A DNA stretch of 37,802 nt from Nitrosomonas sp. (GTDB lineage: Bacteria > Pseudomonadota > Gammaproteobacteria > Burkholderiales > Nitrosomonadaceae), in NCBI GenBank assembly GCA_017879645.1, contig JAAEXZ010000016.1, positions 1 to 37,802 on the forward strand. The letters are read 5' to 3'. The notes under the pieces were generated by a model, which was not told where the DNA came from, made no database searches, and was given only the letters and a program-made list of their open reading frames with translations. Positions within the stretch are counted from its first letter, which is position 1. The number at the start of each line of letters is the position of its first letter. The position numbers and the translations under genes are program-made. Shown here piece by piece: positions 34,275-37,802 of this stretch.

Positions 34275-35519
34275 ATGAACAAAAAAGACCGGATCATAGC
34301 CTTGTGCAAAGCCGCCGAAGCGATGGCACACGGTCACTTTGTCCCCGACATTCCCGTGGGTGACGACGATGTAGGCTGCTTAGGCAGATCGCTCAAAAAA
34401 CTATCCCGTTCGCTGCAAAAACAAGCCGAAAAACACCAATCGTTGTACCGGATCATGGTGGAGTGCCACCTCAATCTGCGACTGATCGACATCCTGAATC
34501 ATATTTACGAATCGTTCCAGCATCACCTGCCGTATGACCGTATCAGCCTGGCACTGCTCGACAGCGATGGCAACAAACTGAAACTGCACTGGGTGCGCGC
34601 CTGCTACGACAAGTTGGAGCTGGATACGGGTTACTATGCCTCGGCTACACATCATACGGTTAAAACCATCCTTACCGCTGGCAAGGAACTGGTCATTGAC
34701 GACCTCAAGGTGTATCTGGAACAACACCCCGAGTCCAGTCTTGTAGCCGCTGCATGCAAGGAAGGCATCCAGTCATGCCTGATCTGCCCATTGATCGCAA
34801 CGGGAAAGCCGGCAGGCTTCATCCTGTTTTCGAGTCGCAAGAAAAATGTCTTCAAGAAACTGCACCGGGACCTTTCACTACAGATCGCCAGTCAGCTCGC
34901 GGTCATCATTGAAAGAACACGGCTGTATAAAAACATCAAACTGAACCGGCAATTGATCGCACAAAAGAAAACATTGCAGCAAAAGGTTACGCACGATGCG
35001 CTGACCGGTTTATTCAATCGTCCGGCCATTTTCGACAGATTGCGCAAGGATATTCTTCGCGCCCGGCGGGGCGGATTTGGCATCGCAGTCATCATGATCG
35101 ACATCGATCACTTCAAACAAATCAATGACCGTTATGGACACCAGACAGGCGATGCCGTGCTGGTAGAGATTGCCGAGCGCCTCACCCAATCGGCCCGTGC
35201 CCATGAATACATCGGCCGCTACGGTGGTGAAGAATTTCTGGCTATCGTTTCACCGTACGATCAGGATGGTGCACTCAGGGCCGCCGAGCGATTCCGCGAG
35301 ACGATCGCCAACGAGGCCATTCATAGCGGTGAAGTTTCTATCCCTATCACCATCAGCTTGGGCGTAGCGATTGCCCGTACGCCCGAATTGCTGGAAGAAA
35401 ATCTGTTAATCAAGGCTGCCGACGAAGCACTGTACGCAGCCAAGCACCATGGCAGAAACCGTGTCGAGCTTGCCCAACTGCCCTGTCCGGAATCTGAGAC
35501 TGCTCGATTGGTCATATAG
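34275..35519 (+). CDS. GAF-GGDEF diguanylate cyclase
   Basis: A 414-residue cytoplasmic protein with no membrane segment. Residues 1-55 include a HAMP-like stretch (GDDDVGCLGRSLKKLSRSL). A GAF sensory domain spans about 60-215, followed by a coiled linker and the GGDEF domain at about 238-405. The active-site motif GGEEF (317-321) is intact, so it should make cyclic di-GMP. The inhibitory RxxD site is RAHE (308-311), with Glu for Asp, so feedback inhibition may be weakened. I start at ATG 34275, with AGGG 7 nt upstream; an extension to 34209 is possible. It is divergent from the PTS operon. Confidence 0.92.
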   Translation: MNKKDRIIALCKAAEAMAHGHFVPDIPVGDDDVGCLGRSLKKLSRSLQKQAEKHQSLYRIMVECHLNLRLIDILNHIYESFQHHLPYDRISLALLDSDGNKLKLHWVRACYDKLELDTGYYASATHHTVKTILTAGKELVIDDLKVYLEQHPESSLVAAACKEGIQSCLICPLIATGKPAGFILFSSRKKNVFKKLHRDLSLQIASQLAVIIERTRLYKNIKLNRQLIAQKKTLQQKVTHDALTGLFNRPAIFDRLRKDILRARRGGFGIAVIMIDIDHFKQINDRYGHQTGDAVLVEIAERLTQSARAHEYIGRYGGEEFLAIVSPYDQDGALRAAERFRETIANEAIHSGEVSIPITISLGVAIARTPELLEENLLIKAADEALYAAKHHGRNRVELAQLPCPESETARLVI

Positions 35520-35572
35520 ATCAGAATGGCAATGTTCGTTCAATCCTGCAATCGGCAATGAGAACAGGTCCT

Positions 35573-37802
35573 CTAAATCACATGAAAATCCCCATTCGTC
35601 AATGCCAAACCGGGGGTAACACCAGCAAACTGCACCGCTTCACCGGCACCATTTCCGTCGGCATCATAAAACACCGCGCCAGTCGTTTTGTTGTACACGA
35701 TGAAATCGTTGGCATCCAACGCCTGTGTACCGGTAACGAATTGGCCTGGAGCAATCGGGCTGGGCAGTGGATTCGTAAAGACTGAAAACACTTTCTTGTC
35801 CAGCTTGATCGTATCGTCCACCACATTGAAATCCGTAATCGTGTCGATATGCCCCGCAACCCTGAACTGAAAATAGTCGACACCACTTCCTCCGGTCAGC
35901 GTGTTGTCGCCATTCCCGCCGTTCAGTACATCATGACCGGCACCACCATCGATGACATTCGCCGCTGCATTACCCGTAATCGAATTGTTCAAGCCATTGC
36001 CGGTTGCATTGATCGCAGCATTACCCGTCAAGGTCAAATTTTCGACATTGTCCGGCAGGACGTAAGAAACACTGCTGTTGACCCTATCGAGCCCTTCATT
36101 GGGCAGTTCAGTCACCACATCGCCCACATTATCGACTGTATAGCCATCATCTCCCAAGCCGCCGGTCAGCGTATCAGCCCCCGCTGCACCATTCAGTACA
36201 TTACTGGCCGCATTACCGATCAATACGTTGCCAAGTGTGTTGCCATTACCATTGATTACTGCGGTGCCCAGCAACTCCAGACTCTCGACATTGTTCGGCA
36301 ATGTATACGTCACCGTGCTTCTGATCTTGTCCGTACCGGCATTCAGCGCTTCGTTCACCGTGTCCGCACTGTTCTCTACCCAATACACATCGTCTCCGCC
36401 ACCACCTTTCAGTACATCCGCACCCGCTGCGCCGTCCAGGATATTGGCAGCGGCATTACCCTGGAGGAGATTGGCCAGATCATTACCTACGCCGTTGATG
36501 GCCAAGGTTCCGGTCAGAAACAGATTCTCGACTTGATTCGGTAACGTGAAACTGACGCTGCTATTGATCCTATCCGCACCCGCATTCGAATCCTCGGTAA
36601 TCGAGTCGCCGGTATTGTCGACAGTATAGATATCATCACCGAATCCTCCCGCCAGACTGTCTGCACCTGCTCCACCATTCAATGTATTGCTGGCGGCATT
36701 ACCGGTAATCATGTTTGCCAGATTATTACCCGTACCATTGATTGCCTGGTTACCCAGTAATATCAGATTCTCGACATTATTCTTCAATGCAAACGTCACA
36801 CTGCTGAGCACCGTATCCGTACCGGCATTCAGCACTTCCGTGACAACATCACCGGCATTATCCACAACGTAGATATCGTCACCTCCAGCCCCTTTCAGCG
36901 TATCGGCCCCAGCACCACCGTCCAGTACATTACCCAGCACATCTCCGCTCAGATTGTCTGCCTGATTGCTGCCGATCAGATTATTGATATTCGACAGGAT
37001 ATCCAGTCCCGCACCCACAGTATTCTGTTGGGTTTTCAGCGCCAATGAAACCGTCACTGCCGCACCGGCATACGCATAGGTCACCGTGTCATTGGATACG
37101 GTACCCACGAGCCCATCGTTACCAGCACTCCCTACCAGAAGTTGCCCAGCATCGAAAACCGTCACAGCCAGCGTCAGCGATTGCAGATTACTCGCACTCA
37201 AGCCTTGCTGATCGGTCGCTGTGACCAGCAATGAAAAAGTACCGCGATCCTCGAAACCGGGAGTTCCTGAAACGACTCCGGTATCGGCATCCACATGCAT
37301 CCAAGACGGAAGCGGGTCGCCATTGGCCAATGAGGCACTGTAGTGAAGTATATCGCCGACATCAGGATCACCAAAGGCTGCCCCCAAGTCATGACTCCAG
37401 TCAGTGCGTCCGATCTGCACGGCCTGATCGACCAAGGGAGCAATCTGTTGCGGAGTATGATTCTCCGGTATGACCGTCAGATTGAAATTGCCGGTAGCCG
37501 GAACGGCTCCATCTTCACCGCCATCCGCCAATGCAAAGCCAAAACCAGCCTGGGTGGTTGCGGAACCATCATGAGCGAAAGTTACCTTGCCATCGAGGAT
37601 GTCTTGCAAGCTGAATGCGCTTGCTGCCAAACCATCGACCCTCACCAGGCCATTCAACTGCGTCTGCACGGTATAGGTCAATCCTGTGACCGTATCGTCG
37701 GGATCCACCGCCGCCAGATCATCTTGCGTGATCAGATAGATTCCGCCCGCATCGACGGTGGCCGTCAGATCACCGGCAATCACAGGTGCATCGTTGACAG
37801 CC
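35573..37802 (-). CDS. Large RTX protein with cadherin-like domains, C-terminal part (5' end outside window)
   Basis: The frame is open from the right edge (…AVNDAPVIAG) to the TGA at 35573-35575 and gives about 742 residues. It begins with a VCBS/CSPG-like cadherin domain (SLQDILDGKVTFAHDGS), followed by a He_PIG/dystroglycan-type domain (WMHVDADTGVVSGTPGFEDRGTF). Hemolysin-type calcium-binding segments follow, with GGAGADTLKGAGGDD-like nonapeptides in four 81-residue repeats. The C-terminus has GGNGDNTLTGGSGVDYFQF and DTITDFNVVDDTIKL, typical of type I secretion substrates. It is probably a secreted or surface adhesin; no catalytic domain is visible here. No type I exporter genes are in the window. 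Confidence 0.92.
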   Translation of the reverse strand, partial: AVNDAPVIAGDLTATVDAGGIYLITQDDLAAVDPDDTVTGLTYTVQTQLNGLVRVDGLAASAFSLQDILDGKVTFAHDGSATTQAGFGFALADGGEDGAVPATGNFNLTVIPENHTPQQIAPLVDQAVQIGRTDWSHDLGAAFGDPDVGDILHYSASLANGDPLPSWMHVDADTGVVSGTPGFEDRGTFSLLVTATDQQGLSASNLQSLTLAVTVFDAGQLLVGSAGNDGLVGTVSNDTVTYAYAGAAVTVSLALKTQQNTVGAGLDILSNINNLIGSNQADNLSGDVLGNVLDGGAGADTLKGAGGDDIYVVDNAGDVVTEVLNAGTDTVLSSVTFALKNNVENLILLGNQAINGTGNNLANMITGNAASNTLNGGAGADSLAGGFGDDIYTVDNTGDSITEDSNAGADRINSSVSFTLPNQVENLFLTGTLAINGVGNDLANLLQGNAAANILDGAAGADVLKGGGGDDVYWVENSADTVNEALNAGTDKIRSTVTYTLPNNVESLELLGTAVINGNGNTLGNVLIGNAASNVLNGAAGADTLTGGLGDDGYTVDNVGDVVTELPNEGLDRVNSSVSYVLPDNVENLTLTGNAAINATGNGLNNSITGNAAANVIDGGAGHDVLNGGNGDNTLTGGSGVDYFQFRVAGHIDTITDFNVVDDTIKLDKKVFSVFTNPLPSPIAPGQFVTGTQALDANDFIVYNKTTGAVFYDADGNGAGEAVQFAGVTPGLALTNGDFHVI
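35948..36919 (-). repeat. Four tandem 243-bp coding repeats (81 residues each) in the RTX gene
   Basis: The calcium-binding turn (G-[GA]-A-G-[AH]-D) recurs at exact 81-residue spacing five times, giving four full units. Each unit holds an RTX nonapeptide pair, a Y-x-V-[DE]-N strand, an NAG-type turn, V-[ET]-[NS]-L and a closing GN-A-[AS]-N-x-[LI] segment. The units are similar but not identical, so they are old repeats. Confidence 0.9.

Noticed and set aside
35849-36544. A 231-codon open frame on the plus strand
   Set aside because: It mirrors the RTX repeats; its Ile/Asp-rich periodic sequence is a by-product of the repeated coding strand.
35948-36919. Periodic 243-bp pattern as a CRISPR or non-coding repeat array
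   Set aside because: The units are coding, the period is a multiple of three, and the translated units are RTX calcium-binding repeats.

Overview
The window looks like chromosomal DNA of a betaproteobacterium, probably of the Nitrosomonadaceae (Nitrosomonas-like). I infer this from the protein sequences and from gene sets such as alr / ppiC / yciB, yqgE-ruvX-pyrR-pyrB-pyrC', rpsP-rimM-trmD-rplS and metX-metW. No rRNA or other marker gene confirms the genus. The left half is mostly housekeeping and fairly AT-rich in the ribosomal block. From about 17 kb onward it is richer in GC and more accessory: surface polysaccharide genes, a sugar-acid operon, a partial PTS and a large secreted RTX protein.

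Layout. 1-198: the tail of alanine racemase, ending in a terminator shared with the facing gene. 245-4414 (minus): a periplasmic PPIase, YciI, YciB, a rubredoxin reductase with its rubredoxin, and the lipoprotein MlaA. 4604-6688: oligopeptidase A. 6739-10475 (minus): a tightly packed yqgE-ruvX-pyrR-pyrB-pyrC' operon whose dihydroorotase-like product has lost its metal ligands. 10556-12601: Coq7 and a GlcF-type iron-sulfur protein. 12706-14738 (plus): the ribosomal operon rpsP-rimM-trmD-rplS with a clear promoter, and a bidirectional terminator shared with arsC. 14896-16161 (minus): ArsC, an IalB-like exported protein and a DUF2024 protein.

16351-22515 (minus) is a surface-carbohydrate cluster: a GT-B-like transferase, an FkbM methyltransferase, a GT2 glycosyltransferase, an O-antigen ligase-like membrane protein and two further methyltransferases. 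A strong hairpin terminator lies between its first two genes. Divergent from it, 22845-27584 (plus) is a six-gene operon: a divergent KdsB-family cytidylyltransferase, an HpcH/HpaI aldolase, a D-2-hydroxyacid dehydrogenase, an SDR epimerase/dehydratase, a HAD phosphatase and a 6-phosphogluconolactonase. I read it as a candidate pathway for an unusual CMP-activated 2-keto-3-deoxy sugar acid feeding the neighbouring polysaccharide genes. It is the most interesting system in the window.

27641-37802: a gene that appears frameshifted in a run of six G (PrcB-like), a hotdog thioesterase, a DUF455 ferritin-like protein, metX-metW, a permease-free PTS phosphorelay (EIIA, HPr, Enzyme I), a GAF-GGDEF diguanylate cyclase, and the C-terminal part of a large RTX protein with four 81-residue repeats that runs off the right edge. 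I saw no tRNA, rRNA, CRISPR array, insertion sequence or phage genes.
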